Source: Xylanimonas ulmi (GTDB lineage Bacteria > Actinomycetota > Actinomycetes > Actinomycetales > Cellulomonadaceae). Taken from it: 64,000 nt of DNA. Positions within the stretch are counted from its first letter, which is position 1; the number at the start of each line of letters is the position of its first letter. Position numbers and translations under genes: made by a program. The notes beneath the pieces are model-generated. The model saw only the letters and a list, made by a program, of their open reading frames with translations. It made no database searches and had not been told where the DNA came from. This document shows, one piece after another, positions 8,644 to 16,061 of the stretch. The stretch lies in the NCBI RefSeq assembly GCF_004216535.1, contig NZ_SGWX01000001.1, forward strand, positions 310,001 to 374,000, given 5' to 3'.

Positions 8644-9449
8644 GCACCACGATCACCACCGATGTCGGCGCACCGCGGACCGTGCCGTACCGGCAGACCA
8701 TGGCGACGGTCATCCGGTTCGAGTGGATCAAGGCACGCAGCCTGTCCAGCACCTGGTTCCTCGCCGGTGCCGTGATCGCGCTGATGATCGCCTTCGCCAT
8801 CATCGCAGCCGCGGTCCAAGGCGCCGACACCCCCGACGACGCGGTCACGACGATCATGTCCGGGGCCTCCATCACCGTCCTGGTCATCGGCATCCTCGGC
8901 TGCCTCACGGGCGCTCGCGAGTACGGCTCACGGATGATCGCGGCGACGATGTCCGCCGTCCCCAGGCGGTGGAAGGCTCTGGCAGCCAAGGCCATCGTGC
9001 TCACCGGCCTGAGCGTCGTGACCGCAGCGATCGCCGTCGCCGGCGCGTTCTTCATCGGCGCCGCCGTCCTGTCCGGGAACGGCGACCCTGCCCCCGCACT
9101 CGGTGACCCCGGGGTCCTGGGCGACCTGCTGGGCATGGTGCTCTACCTGACCGTGGTCGCACTGATCGGCCTCGGGGTCGGGCTGCTGCTGCGGAACGTG
9201 GCAGGCAGCATCGGGACCGTCGCCGCCGGGCTGCTGCTTGTCCCCGGGCTGATGGCCGGCCTGCTCCCCGACAGCTGGGGCCCGGCAGTGCTCAAGTTCA
9301 TGCCCAGCGAGGCCGCAGCCGGCATCACCACCGTGTACGGCACCGGCTCAGAGTCGCTCGGCGCAGGAGCCGCGATCATCGTCGAGCTCGCGTGGGTCAT
9401 CGTTCTGGTCGGCGGAGCCGTCGTCGCAGTCAACCGGCGGGACGTCTGA
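8640..9449 (+). CDS. ABC-2 type membrane permease of the BcrA-type exporter
   Basis: A 269-residue membrane protein. The N-terminus VIRFEWIKARSLSSTW is the usual cytoplasmic entry of ABC-2 permeases, followed by about six hydrophobic helices (for example FLAGAVIALMIAFAIIAAA and LGMVLYLTVVALIGLGVGLL). The final helix ends in VAVNRRDV. It forms the membrane part for the ATPase immediately upstream, with which it overlaps by 4 nt. Substrate unknown; antimicrobial peptides are the usual substrates in this context. Confidence 0.9.
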   Translation: MSTTITTDVGAPRTVPYRQTMATVIRFEWIKARSLSSTWFLAGAVIALMIAFAIIAAAVQGADTPDDAVTTIMSGASITVLVIGILGCLTGAREYGSRMIAATMSAVPRRWKALAAKAIVLTGLSVVTAAIAVAGAFFIGAAVLSGNGDPAPALGDPGVLGDLLGMVLYLTVVALIGLGVGLLLRNVAGSIGTVAAGLLLVPGLMAGLLPDSWGPAVLKFMPSEAAAGITTVYGTGSESLGAGAAIIVELAWVIVLVGGAVVAVNRRDV

Positions 9450-9548
9450 TTCGCTCGCTCATGTGCCGGACGTCCTATTCCAGGGACACTGGCGCGCGCA
9501 TGGCGAGCAGCCGCCGGGCGCCGCCAGCGCGGCATCCCGAGGGGGGGA

Positions 9549-9773
9549 GTGCATCTCCGGGCATGCAGCGAGCTCACCGCAGGTAACGACATCGACATGC
9601 TCCACCGCACCCTGCGCGTTCGCCGGCTCGCCGAAGACCTGCCGCGCGAGGCTGCCGGACGGATACGCACCGTGCGCCCGCCCCGCGTGCACGCCAGGTC
9701 CGGCCCGGCGCTGGTCGTCGACGACGAGGGGTTCCCCCTGGACTTCGACGACTACGACGAGCCCGGCGCTTGA
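9549..9773 (+). CDS. Small hypothetical protein or gene remnant
   Basis: An open frame of up to 74 residues whose C-terminal 58 (from ATG 9597) have GC-rich third positions and an acidic tail, VVDDEGFPLDFDDYDEP. I do not recognise the family. GTG 9549 has a GGGGGGAG run but with no spacing, and ATG 9597 lacks a ribosome site, so it may be the 3' end of a decayed gene. The 355-base interval 9450-9804 holds nothing else that I can identify. Confidence 0.3.
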   Translation: MHLRACSELTAGNDIDMLHRTLRVRRLAEDLPREAAGRIRTVRPPRVHARSGPALVVDDEGFPLDFDDYDEPGA

Positions 9774-9804
9774 GGTGCGCGAAGACGCGCTGCCCCCGGG
9801 ATGC

Positions 9805-10194
9805 TCAGCGCGGTCGGCACCAGGACTCGAGGGCGTGCGCCAGGGACGGCACATCGCGCATCGACCCATCGGCCACGGACATGATCAGGTCGAAGATCTC
9901 GTCCTGGGGTGCGTCGAAGTCAAGGCCGTTGAGGCCGTAGAACACGAACACCGCGACAAGGCCGGCGCGCTTGTTCCCGTCGACCAGTCCGTGGTTGTTG
10001 ACCACGGAGTCCAGCAGCGCGGCCGCCTTGAGGTGCAGGCTCGGGTACGCCTCGACGCCGAGCATCGCGGCGCGGGGGCGTGCGAGCGCGGACTCGAGCA
10101 TGCCCAGGTCGCGCACCTCGGGCTCGTTGCCGAGGAGCGAACCCGAGAGCGTCAGCAGGTGGAACAGGTCGAGGTAGCGGACCTCATCCGTCAT
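9805..10194 (-). CDS. doc: Doc-type Fic-domain toxin
   Basis: A 129-residue protein of the Fic/Doc fold. The active-site loop is NNHGLVDGNKRAGL (about residues 66-79), with the catalytic His68 and the Asp/Asn-Gly-Asn-Lys-Arg anion pocket. Doc toxins phosphorylate elongation factor Tu and are neutralised by a small antitoxin encoded just upstream, which is the arrangement here: the antitoxin stop overlaps this start by 4 nt. The length is normal for Doc (about 125). The gene lies in the accessory part of the window, probably as a stability or defence module. Confidence 0.92.
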   Translation of the reverse strand: MTDEVRYLDLFHLLTLSGSLLGNEPEVRDLGMLESALARPRAAMLGVEAYPSLHLKAAALLDSVVNNHGLVDGNKRAGLVAVFVFYGLNGLDFDAPQDEIFDLIMSVADGSMRDVPSLAHALESWCRPR

Positions 10195-10391
10195 GCGCCC
10201 TGGGCCAGCCGGTCGAGCGCGTCCTTGTACCGGTCGATGCCCTTGGCCACGAGAGCGGCGAACTGCTCGTCGTCCTCGGCGTACCGGCGCACGGCGTCAC
10301 GAGCCGCCTCCTGCTTGCTGATCCCCCGCCGTTGGGCGGCGCGCTCAAGAGCGGCGTCCTCGGCGGGTGTGAGCCGCAGTGTCATTGCCAT
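10191..10391 (-). CDS. Ribbon-helix-helix antitoxin of the Doc pair
   Basis: A 66-residue protein. The N-terminal MTLRLTPAEDAALERAAQRRG and the helix SKQEAARDAVRRYAEDD resemble Arc/MetJ-type (RHH) antitoxins, with a C-terminal tail (FAALVAKGIDRYKDALDRLAQ) suited to binding the toxin. Classical Doc partners are Phd-fold; RHH partners are common in Actinobacteria. ATG 10391 was chosen because AAGGAG lies nine bases upstream. It is cotranscribed with doc (ATGA overlap). A palindrome 18 bp upstream is the likely autoregulatory site. Confidence 0.88.
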   Translation of the reverse strand: MAMTLRLTPAEDAALERAAQRRGISKQEAARDAVRRYAEDDEQFAALVAKGIDRYKDALDRLAQGA

Positions 10392-10408
10392 CGTGGGATC
10401 TCCTTCGT

Positions 10409-10425
10409 GGTATCTGCATGATACC
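10409..10425. promoter_or_regulatory. Candidate operator of the toxin-antitoxin pair
   Basis: GGTATC, a five-base spacer TGCAT, and GATACC form a perfect 6-bp inverted repeat 18 bp upstream of the antitoxin ATG. This is the expected position for a site bound by the RHH antitoxin to repress its own operon. Confidence 0.55.
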
Positions 10426-10480
10426 GCCCGACGGTTTGGACGGGCGCGGTGGTCGACCGGCGCACGTTCGTTGAAGGGGC

Positions 10481-11806
10481 ATGACGCTCTACACCGAGCA
10501 GCTGGCCATGGTCCCGCCCGCGCAGCGGGCGGGGTACATCGCAGACCAGCCGTCCTACGAGATGGTCGCCGACGACGACGGCGACGTCCTGGACCTGCCT
10601 GACTGGCTGGCGTCCGACGCCGGCCGGTCGTGGCTCGCCGGTGGTGACGCGCCCGCCGAGCCGGCGGCCTCGAGATCGAATCCGGCGCCGCCGAGCGAGA
10701 CCTCGGCTCAGACGGCCAGCCGGGCGCTGCTGGACGCGGCGCGCGCACAGTCGGTGGCGCTGCGAGGAGCCACAAACCGACCGTGCCTGCGCCTGCAGAT
10801 CCCGGTGGACCTGGCCGTCGAGCTGCTCGCCGGGCACCCGGCGCTGGCGTTGGCGGTGCGCGAGCTCGACACGCGCAAGACGCCGAACAAGGACACCGTC
10901 GCCCCGCAGGCTTTGGCCGCGGCGCTGCTCGCCGCAGCCTCGCTGCACGGGGCCAGCGTCGAGCACGCCGAGCCCGACCTGACCTGGGTGGCCGCCCGGG
11001 AGGCGGCCGCCGCGTCACGAGAGGCGGTGCGTGAGTCCGCCGCTGCGACATCGGACCTGCACGGCGAGATCTCCGGGCTGGGGGACAAGATCGCCGCAGA
11101 GGTCGCCCGCGCAGCGGGCCAGGTGGCCCGCGAGGTGGCCAGCGTCGTGGCGGCACAGGTAGCCGACGCGGCCACCGTCAGCCGGCTCGCCGCGGAGAGG
11201 GCCGACGAACGGGTCATGCTGCGGCTGCTGGCGACGCTGCTGGCCCACTCGCCAGTGTCATCGGGCGCCGACTCGATCGACCTGGTCGCCTCCGACAAGA
11301 CGACCCGGATGGAGAACGCCGTGCGCGAGCAGGCGGGTGAGCTGTTGGCCACCGACGCTGGTCGCGGGCAGGTGCTCGCACGCGCCGCCGAGTCGGGCGC
11401 CGACCCGCGCACGGTCGTGGTCCACGGCGCGCACCTGCAGACCGCCATGGACGCCGCAGCGACCACCTCGGGCGCCCCACTCGGGGTGGCGGACTGGGTC
11501 CGCAGCGAGCTGACGAAGCTGCGCGCCCTGCGCGCCCCGCGCGCCCCGCGCGGCCCGGGCGGCCGGGTGACCTGGGCGTTCGACAACCCACGCCAGGTGC
11601 TCGACGCCGCCGACATCATCGATCTCGTCGGCGCCGACCACGTGCTGTTGACGGGGTTGACGGAGACCACGCTCGAGGCGTTCGCGACCGTCGTGGACGC
11701 CAACCCGTCACCGGCGTTGCGGCGGCTGAGCACCGGCGCGAACTCCGAACACGTCACCGCGCTCAAGCGCGGCTCGTCGGTGGTGTGCTTCGAGCGGGTT
11801 CGTTGA
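10481..11806 (+). CDS. Hypothetical protein with central helical region
   Basis: A 441-residue soluble-looking protein that I do not recognise. Residues 1-65 are acidic (VADDDGDVLDLPDWLASD), followed by a Pro/Ser linker. Residues about 80-160 are compact and hydrophobic. A long Ala/Glu/Arg-rich stretch (about 165-240) looks like a coiled coil. The last 150 residues contain ordered segments such as TWAFDNPRQVLDAADIIDLVG and DHVLLTGLTE. No membrane segment or known catalytic motif is visible. It is divergent from the toxin-antitoxin pair and precedes hipB, in the accessory part of the window. Confidence 0.6.
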   Translation: MTLYTEQLAMVPPAQRAGYIADQPSYEMVADDDGDVLDLPDWLASDAGRSWLAGGDAPAEPAASRSNPAPPSETSAQTASRALLDAARAQSVALRGATNRPCLRLQIPVDLAVELLAGHPALALAVRELDTRKTPNKDTVAPQALAAALLAAASLHGASVEHAEPDLTWVAAREAAAASREAVRESAAATSDLHGEISGLGDKIAAEVARAAGQVAREVASVVAAQVADAATVSRLAAERADERVMLRLLATLLAHSPVSSGADSIDLVASDKTTRMENAVREQAGELLATDAGRGQVLARAAESGADPRTVVVHGAHLQTAMDAAATTSGAPLGVADWVRSELTKLRALRAPRAPRGPGGRVTWAFDNPRQVLDAADIIDLVGADHVLLTGLTETTLEAFATVVDANPSPALRRLSTGANSEHVTALKRGSSVVCFERVR

Positions 11807-11823
11807 GCTACAACGGTCTGCCT

Positions 11824-11866
11824 GTCGGCGTACACAGACATCGCAGGAGTGTCTGCGTACGTTGAC
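11824..11866. promoter_or_regulatory. Imperfect 17-bp inverted repeat, candidate HipB operator
   Basis: GTCGGCGTACACAGACA (11824-11840) and TGTCTGCGTACGTTGAC (11850-11866) pair at 14 of 17 positions around a 9-base spacer, ending three bases before the hipB ATG. HipB-type antitoxins bind palindromes at their own promoter. The position suggests a nearly leaderless transcript. Confidence 0.5.
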
Positions 11867-11869
11867 ATC

Positions 11870-12103
11870 ATGGAGGTGTACAACGCGAGGTCGCTGCCCC
11901 GTCTGGGCTCATCCGTCAAGAGCCTGCGGCTCGCGCGCGGGCTGACTCAGGCGACCCTGGCGTCCTCGGCCGACGTCTCGCGCCAGACCGTCGTCGCGCT
12001 GGAGGCGGGCAAGACACGCGGGATGGAGATAGGCGTCATCCTGCGCGTCCTGGACGCCCTCGACGCGAGCCTGCTCATCCGCGACGATTTGGAGACGCGA
12101 TGA
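11870..12103 (+). CDS. hipB: HipB-like XRE-family antitoxin/regulator
   Basis: A 77-residue Cro/C1-type helix-turn-helix protein: SVKSLRLARGLTQATLASSADVSRQTVVALEAGK covers the HTH, followed by a short dimerisation tail (LRVLDALDASLLI). This is the HipB form. ATG 11870 is preferred, but a GTG at 11849 would add seven residues; neither has a well-placed ribosome site. The stop overlaps the start of a hipA remnant by 4 nt, the normal hipBA arrangement. With the kinase destroyed it is an orphan repressor. Confidence 0.82.
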   Translation: MEVYNARSLPRLGSSVKSLRLARGLTQATLASSADVSRQTVVALEAGKTRGMEIGVILRVLDALDASLLIRDDLETR

Positions 12104-12506
12104 CGAGAGCCAGTCGCCTCGCCGTGCTGCTGGCGGGCGAGCACGTCGCAGACGTCGAGCGCACGCGCGCCGGGGCCCTGCGCCTGACGTTCACCGACCT
12201 CGGACGCACGCCGGGTTGCACGCCCCTGTCCCTCTCGCTTCCTGCGAGGACCGGGCCGCACACCGGCGAGGCGGTCGAGTCGTACCTTTGGGGCTTGCTG
12301 CCCGAGAGCGACGCGGCCGCGTCGAGGAGGCATGGCTGCTGGGCCGCGTCGCGCACATGGCCGACCGAGCGCCCGACCTGTTCAGCGACGCGCTCGACGA
12401 GGTCGACGACTGGGACGGGTCAGTCAGTGTGTTGCGCGAACGGCTGCTGCCTGCCCTGCGCTCCCACGCTCGACGCATGGCCGGCGGCTGCGGCGGTGGG
12501 CGATGA
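12100..12506 (+). pseudogene. hipA: hipA remnant with internal deletion and frame shift
   Basis: The first 65 or so residues match the N-terminal subdomain of HipA kinases (LAVLLAGEHVADVERTRAGALRLTF; PLSLSLPARTGPHTGEAVESYLWGLLPES). The expected next 250-300 residues, with the kinase core, are absent. From about 12307 a different frame reads RGRVEEAWLLGRVAHMADRAPDL and on to a stop at 12504-12506, which resembles the helical end of HipA proteins. Head and tail are therefore joined by a large out-of-frame deletion. The toxin should be inactive. Assignment of the tail to HipA is less certain than that of the head. Confidence 0.7.
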
Positions 12507-12618
12507 TCGCTCAGCCTGGCGTCAACGACCTTTCACCTGTCTTGCGTCACCGCAGGTCGCAGGGCTTCGGCGTCCGTCGCCCCACCCACCCCGGCCGACC
12601 CGTCGGCTCCGCGAGCGC

Positions 12619-13152
12619 TCAGGCGAGCTCGAGGACGGTGACGCGCCACTGGCCGCGGTGGGCCTGCAGGCGCACGGCCGCCGCGCGGACGCGTCCGTTG
12701 TCCTCGACGATCACCGCGGCCTCGGCGGACTCTCCGCGCAGGTCGACCCGCACGCGGCGCACGTGTGCCGGCCGGCCTCCGGGGGACTGGCGGGCCGTCT
12801 CGCGCAGCACGCGTGCGCGTTCGGTGAGCTGGTCGAGCACCACGGGGGAGACCCAGCGGGCCAGTTGCGCGGCCGCGCGCTCGCCGCGCAGCACCTCGAC
12901 CGCCGCGCGGACCACGGAGCAGCACATCGCCGTCGGATCGGGCAGGGGCGGTGCGGGCCGCTCGGCGACGGGTCGGGCCGAGGCGAGATCTTCGGCGGCC
13001 TCGGAGGTCAGCACCCGGTCGGAGCCGAGCCGCACCCGCGCCACGCGCGGCGGACGGGTCGGGGCGCGAGGGGGTAGACCCGGACGCGGAGTAAGTCCGC
13101 GCACGGTCAGGCGGGGGACGGCGGGCGAGGGGTGCTCGACGGTGGTGGACAT
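12619..13152 (-). CDS. Rv3235-family protein (DUF6459)
   Basis: A 177-residue cytoplasmic protein with a disordered Pro/Arg-rich first third. The conserved C-terminal part contains AAVEVLRGERAAAQLARWVSPVVLDQLTERARV, then a beta-rich region ending in HRGQWRVTVLELA. This is the pattern of the actinobacterial Rv3235 family, whose function is unknown. It begins 29 nt after the LysM gene stops and is likely cotranscribed with it. The next genes downstream are the hipBA remnant and other accessory genes. Confidence 0.75.
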   Translation of the reverse strand: MSTTVEHPSPAVPRLTVRGLTPRPGLPPRAPTRPPRVARVRLGSDRVLTSEAAEDLASARPVAERPAPPLPDPTAMCCSVVRAAVEVLRGERAAAQLARWVSPVVLDQLTERARVLRETARQSPGGRPAHVRRVRVDLRGESAEAAVIVEDNGRVRAAAVRLQAHRGQWRVTVLELA

Positions 13153-13181
13153 CGGTGTCTCCAGGGTGTCGGGGTCGTGCG

Positions 13182-14318
13182 TCAGGTGGGCCGGACGAGG
13201 ATCTGGCCCGGCAGGATGAGGTCGGGGTCGTCCCCGATGACGGCGCGGTTGGCCTGGTGCCAGGCGAGCATGGCGGCGAGAATCTCGCCGTCGGTCGGTC
13301 GGCCGCCGAGGTCGCGCGCGGCGATGTCCCAGAGCGTGTCGCCGCGCGCCACGACGACGGTCTCGGCGCCACGCGAGGTCGGCGCCGGTGTGACGATGAC
13401 AGGCGAGATCTCCTCCGTCGGCGCCGACGTGCCCGGGGTCTGGGGGGTTCGCGATGCCCCCGCAGTGGCCGCATCTGCCGTCGCGGACCCGGACGTCCCG
13501 GCGCCTGTGGAGGCGTGCGACGGCGTCGGGGCCGACGTGGGCGCCTGCGTGCTGGCCGCGGCGGAGGCGGACGGCGTCGTCGCTGAACCGGCGGGGGTCC
13601 CAGAACTCCCCGGCGTGGCCGCGCCCGCGGAGGCCGGGGCGGGGTTCGCCGCGGGGGACGGGCCCGCTGAGGGGGTGAGGTCCGAGGCTGCGGAGCGGTC
13701 TGCGGTGGGGGACTGGGCCACCGTGGGCGACAGCGCCGCGGTGGACCGCCAGGCGAGGTCGAGCCCGCCACTGGCGTTCGCGCCGACAGTGAGGATCGCC
13801 CCGGCGCCGGAGTCGCGCCCCGCGCCGCCTGCGCCGAGCGCGCTCGGGCCGGCGCCATCAGGGAAGCGGGCGCCCTCGTCGACGCCTCCCTCATGGATGG
13901 CGTCACCCTGCGCGACGGCGGCGATCGGATCGGGCGGCGCGGTCGCGGCGAACGCCGCCGCGGGCGTGAGCGCGAGCGAGGCGCCGACGCCGACGCCCGC
14001 GCCGACCCGCACGAGCCGCCGCACGACGCCGGGCGCCATGCAACGCACCACGGCCTCACCCGCATGCCAGCGCGCTCCGGCGCGCGAGCAAACGACGACG
14101 GCGAGTCCGAGCAGCGCGCTGACCCCCACCCAGGTGGCCGCAATCGCCGCGGCGGCGAGGACGCCGAGTTCGACCCAGTCTTCGACTCGTGCCGCGGGCG
14201 AATGGGCCTGCGGCCAGATCGCGACAGCGCGCGAGACGAGCGCTGCCACTGCCGCGCCGAGTCCGGCCGCGAGTGAGAAGAGCGGTCCGACAGTGATCGG
14301 GCGGCTTCGCGGCCTCAT
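13182..14318 (-). CDS. LysM-domain membrane/envelope protein
   Basis: A 378-residue protein. Two or three N-terminal hydrophobic segments are followed by a signal-like AAFAATAPP site near residue 130, a long Ala/Ser/Thr/Pro-rich low-complexity stretch (about 210-315), and one C-terminal LysM domain (VVARGDTLWDIAARDLGG to GQILVRPT). LysM binds the N-acetylglucosamine backbone of peptidoglycan, so the tail probably anchors in the wall. ATG 14318 was chosen because AAGGAG lies five bases upstream; the longer frame starting at 14447 has no such site. No catalytic domain is visible. Confidence 0.85.
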   Translation of the reverse strand: MRPRSRPITVGPLFSLAAGLGAAVAALVSRAVAIWPQAHSPAARVEDWVELGVLAAAAIAATWVGVSALLGLAVVVCSRAGARWHAGEAVVRCMAPGVVRRLVRVGAGVGVGASLALTPAAAFAATAPPDPIAAVAQGDAIHEGGVDEGARFPDGAGPSALGAGGAGRDSGAGAILTVGANASGGLDLAWRSTAALSPTVAQSPTADRSAASDLTPSAGPSPAANPAPASAGAATPGSSGTPAGSATTPSASAAASTQAPTSAPTPSHASTGAGTSGSATADAATAGASRTPQTPGTSAPTEEISPVIVTPAPTSRGAETVVVARGDTLWDIAARDLGGRPTDGEILAAMLAWHQANRAVIGDDPDLILPGQILVRPT

Positions 14319-14518
14319 AGCGGCTCCTTGTGGTGACGTTTGACGTCGTTTGGCGACGATGGCTGCCGGAAGGGAAGCACGCCTCGCGGCGGCTGTCCAG
14401 AGTCGTGTCGCAACGGGACTCACGGGTGTCAGGGCGATCCGTGGCACGCTGTGCCGCGGCGCCGCAGGGCGCCACCGGCCGCGTCAGGCCGATCCGGTGG
14501 GTGTCACAAGGAGGGGTG

Positions 14519-15067
14519 ATGACCGCAGCGGGAGCCCAACGCTGGGACCTGCTCTTCGCCGACCTCGAGGCGCAGCTCGTCGCGCACGAGCAAGCCGTGC
14601 GCGACGGTCAGGTCGCCGAGCTCACGCGCGCCGAGCACGCGCAGATCGCGCTCGCGGACCGGCTGCGCGCCGTCGTCGGCGCGCGCGTGGCCGTCGACCT
14701 GGGCGACGGCGACGGTGTGCGGGGCGTGGTCCGCCAGGTCGCCGCGGCATGGGTCCTGATCGAGGGACACGGCGCCCGCGGGCGGACCGAGCACCTGGTG
14801 CCGTTGGCCGCCGTCGGCGCGATCACGGGCCTGACCAGGCGCTGTGTCCCGTCGACGGCGCGTACTGACGCCCTCGGGTTGGGCGTCGTGCTGCGCGAGC
14901 TGCAGCGTGACCGCGCTCGCGTCTTGGTGCGGACGAGCGCGGGGCAGGCGGTCGGTCGCCTCGCGCGCGTCGGACAGGACCATCTCGACCTGGAGGAGTC
15001 CGACCGGGCGCCCACCTGCGTGCGGACCGTGCCGTTCGCGGCCCTGCGGTGCGTCAGCCAGGCGTAG
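14519..15067 (+). CDS. Hypothetical protein
   Basis: A 182-residue protein of unknown function. An N-terminal helix (WDLLFADLEAQLVAHEQAVRDGQVAEL) precedes a small beta-rich region (VGARVAVDLGDGDGVRGVVRQVAAAWVLIEG, then TEHLVPLAAVGAITGL) that looks like a barrel-type fold. The ATG at 14519 follows AAGGAGG. It is divergent from the LysM gene and convergent with the HTH gene, whose stop is 3 nt away. Confidence 0.7.
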   Translation: MTAAGAQRWDLLFADLEAQLVAHEQAVRDGQVAELTRAEHAQIALADRLRAVVGARVAVDLGDGDGVRGVVRQVAAAWVLIEGHGARGRTEHLVPLAAVGAITGLTRRCVPSTARTDALGLGVVLRELQRDRARVLVRTSAGQAVGRLARVGQDHLDLEESDRAPTCVRTVPFAALRCVSQA

Positions 15068-15070
15068 GGC

Positions 15071-15280
15071 TCACAGCTGTCCGGAGTCGATGCGCTCGCG
15101 GGTGCGCGCGTACTGGCGCGCGATGTAGGCCTCGAGCTCGCTCGCCTCGACCCGCCAGACTCCGCGTCCGCCGATCTGGATCGCCGGCAGCTCTCCGCTG
15201 CGCACGAGCGCGTACGCCTGGCGGGTCGAGATCGCGAGCATCTCCTCGACGTCGGCGAGGGACAGGAAGCGAGCGGCCAT
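15071..15280 (-). CDS. Excisionase-family (MerR-like) HTH DNA-binding protein
   Basis: A 69-residue protein. FLSLADVEEMLAISTRQAYALVRSGELPAIQIGGRG with VWRVEASELEAYIA is the HTH_17/excisionase fold. Such stand-alone proteins in Actinobacteria are chromosomal regulators and need not be phage-derived; no integrase or attachment site is visible nearby. ATG 15280 gives exactly the domain; the much longer open frame upstream runs antisense to two real genes. Confidence 0.85.
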   Translation of the reverse strand: MAARFLSLADVEEMLAISTRQAYALVRSGELPAIQIGGRGVWRVEASELEAYIARQYARTRERIDSGQL

Positions 15281-15404
15281 GGCGTCAGTCTCGCACAGCG
15301 GAGCCAGGCAGGAGATGTCGTTTATCCACAGGTGGCTTCGTTGTGTGGCGGTAGACCGCTGATGATGTTCGCTGCCGACCCGGCACCACGACGAAAGGAC
15401 GCGC

Positions 15405-16061
15405 ATGAGCGACCAGAGCCTCTCCGCGCCGCTGGCGCCCCGCCTGCGACGCCCGTCCTGGCGCGACCCTCGGCTGGTCACCGGCGTCGTGCTCGTGGCC
15501 CTGGCGGTCGCGCTCGGCTCGTGGGCGGTGTCCTCGGCGTCACGCACCGTCCCCGTCTGGGCGGCCGCCGGAGCGCTCACGCCGGGCGACCCGGTGACCG
15601 CCGAGACGGTGCGTGCGGTCGACGTGCGGCTGGCCGACGGCGTCGGGCGGTACCTGCCGGCCGACGAGCCGCCGCCTGCGGGACTGGTCGTGACGCGCGC
15701 CGTGGGTGAGGGCGAGCTCGTGGCGCGCTCCGCGCTCGGCGACGCCGCGAGCCTCGACCTGCGCTCGGTCGCGGTCCCCGTCTCGGGCGCGCTGTCGCCG
15801 CGCGTGCGCAAGGGCGCGGCCGTCGACGTCTGGTTCGTGCCCGACGAGGGCCCAGGCGCGACGGCCGCGGCGCCGCAGCCGCGCGCCGTCGTCGAGGGGG
15901 TGCTGGTCGAGAAGGTCGACGACGCCGGGACGCGGCTCGTGGTCGGGTCCTCCACGACGCTGCACGTGCTGGTGCCGTCCGCCGACCTCGCCGATCTGCT
16001 CGCCGCGCTCGCCGCCGACGGAACGGTCGGGGTCGTGCCCGTCGCCGGGTCGGGGGCCTGA
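15405..16061 (+). CDS. SAF-domain protein (RcpC/CpaB-like, Flp pilus assembly)
   Basis: A 218-residue protein with one N-terminal membrane helix (GVVLVALAVALGSWAV) followed by an SAF domain (AAGALTPGDPVTAETVRAVDVRLAD to VGEGELVARSALG) and a beta-rich C-terminal part. It resembles the shorter actinobacterial RcpC/CpaB-type proteins of Flp/Tad pilus loci. AAAGGA precedes the ATG. The stop overlaps the next gene's start by 1 nt. Confidence 0.82.
   Translation: MSDQSLSAPLAPRLRRPSWRDPRLVTGVVLVALAVALGSWAVSSASRTVPVWAAAGALTPGDPVTAETVRAVDVRLADGVGRYLPADEPPPAGLVVTRAVGEGELVARSALGDAASLDLRSVAVPVSGALSPRVRKGAAVDVWFVPDEGPGATAAAPQPRAVVEGVLVEKVDDAGTRLVVGSSTTLHVLVPSADLADLLAALAADGTVGVVPVAGSGA

Noticed and set aside
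9459-9869. 136-residue minus-strand open frame between the ABC genes and doc
   Set aside because: Low-complexity Ala/Gly/Pro/Ser composition and antisense to the more plausible small frame; no ribosome site.
15071-15280. Prophage excisionase marking an integrated element
   Set aside because: The protein has the excisionase fold, but no integrase, attachment repeats or phage genes are visible; stand-alone copies are common in actinobacterial chromosomes.
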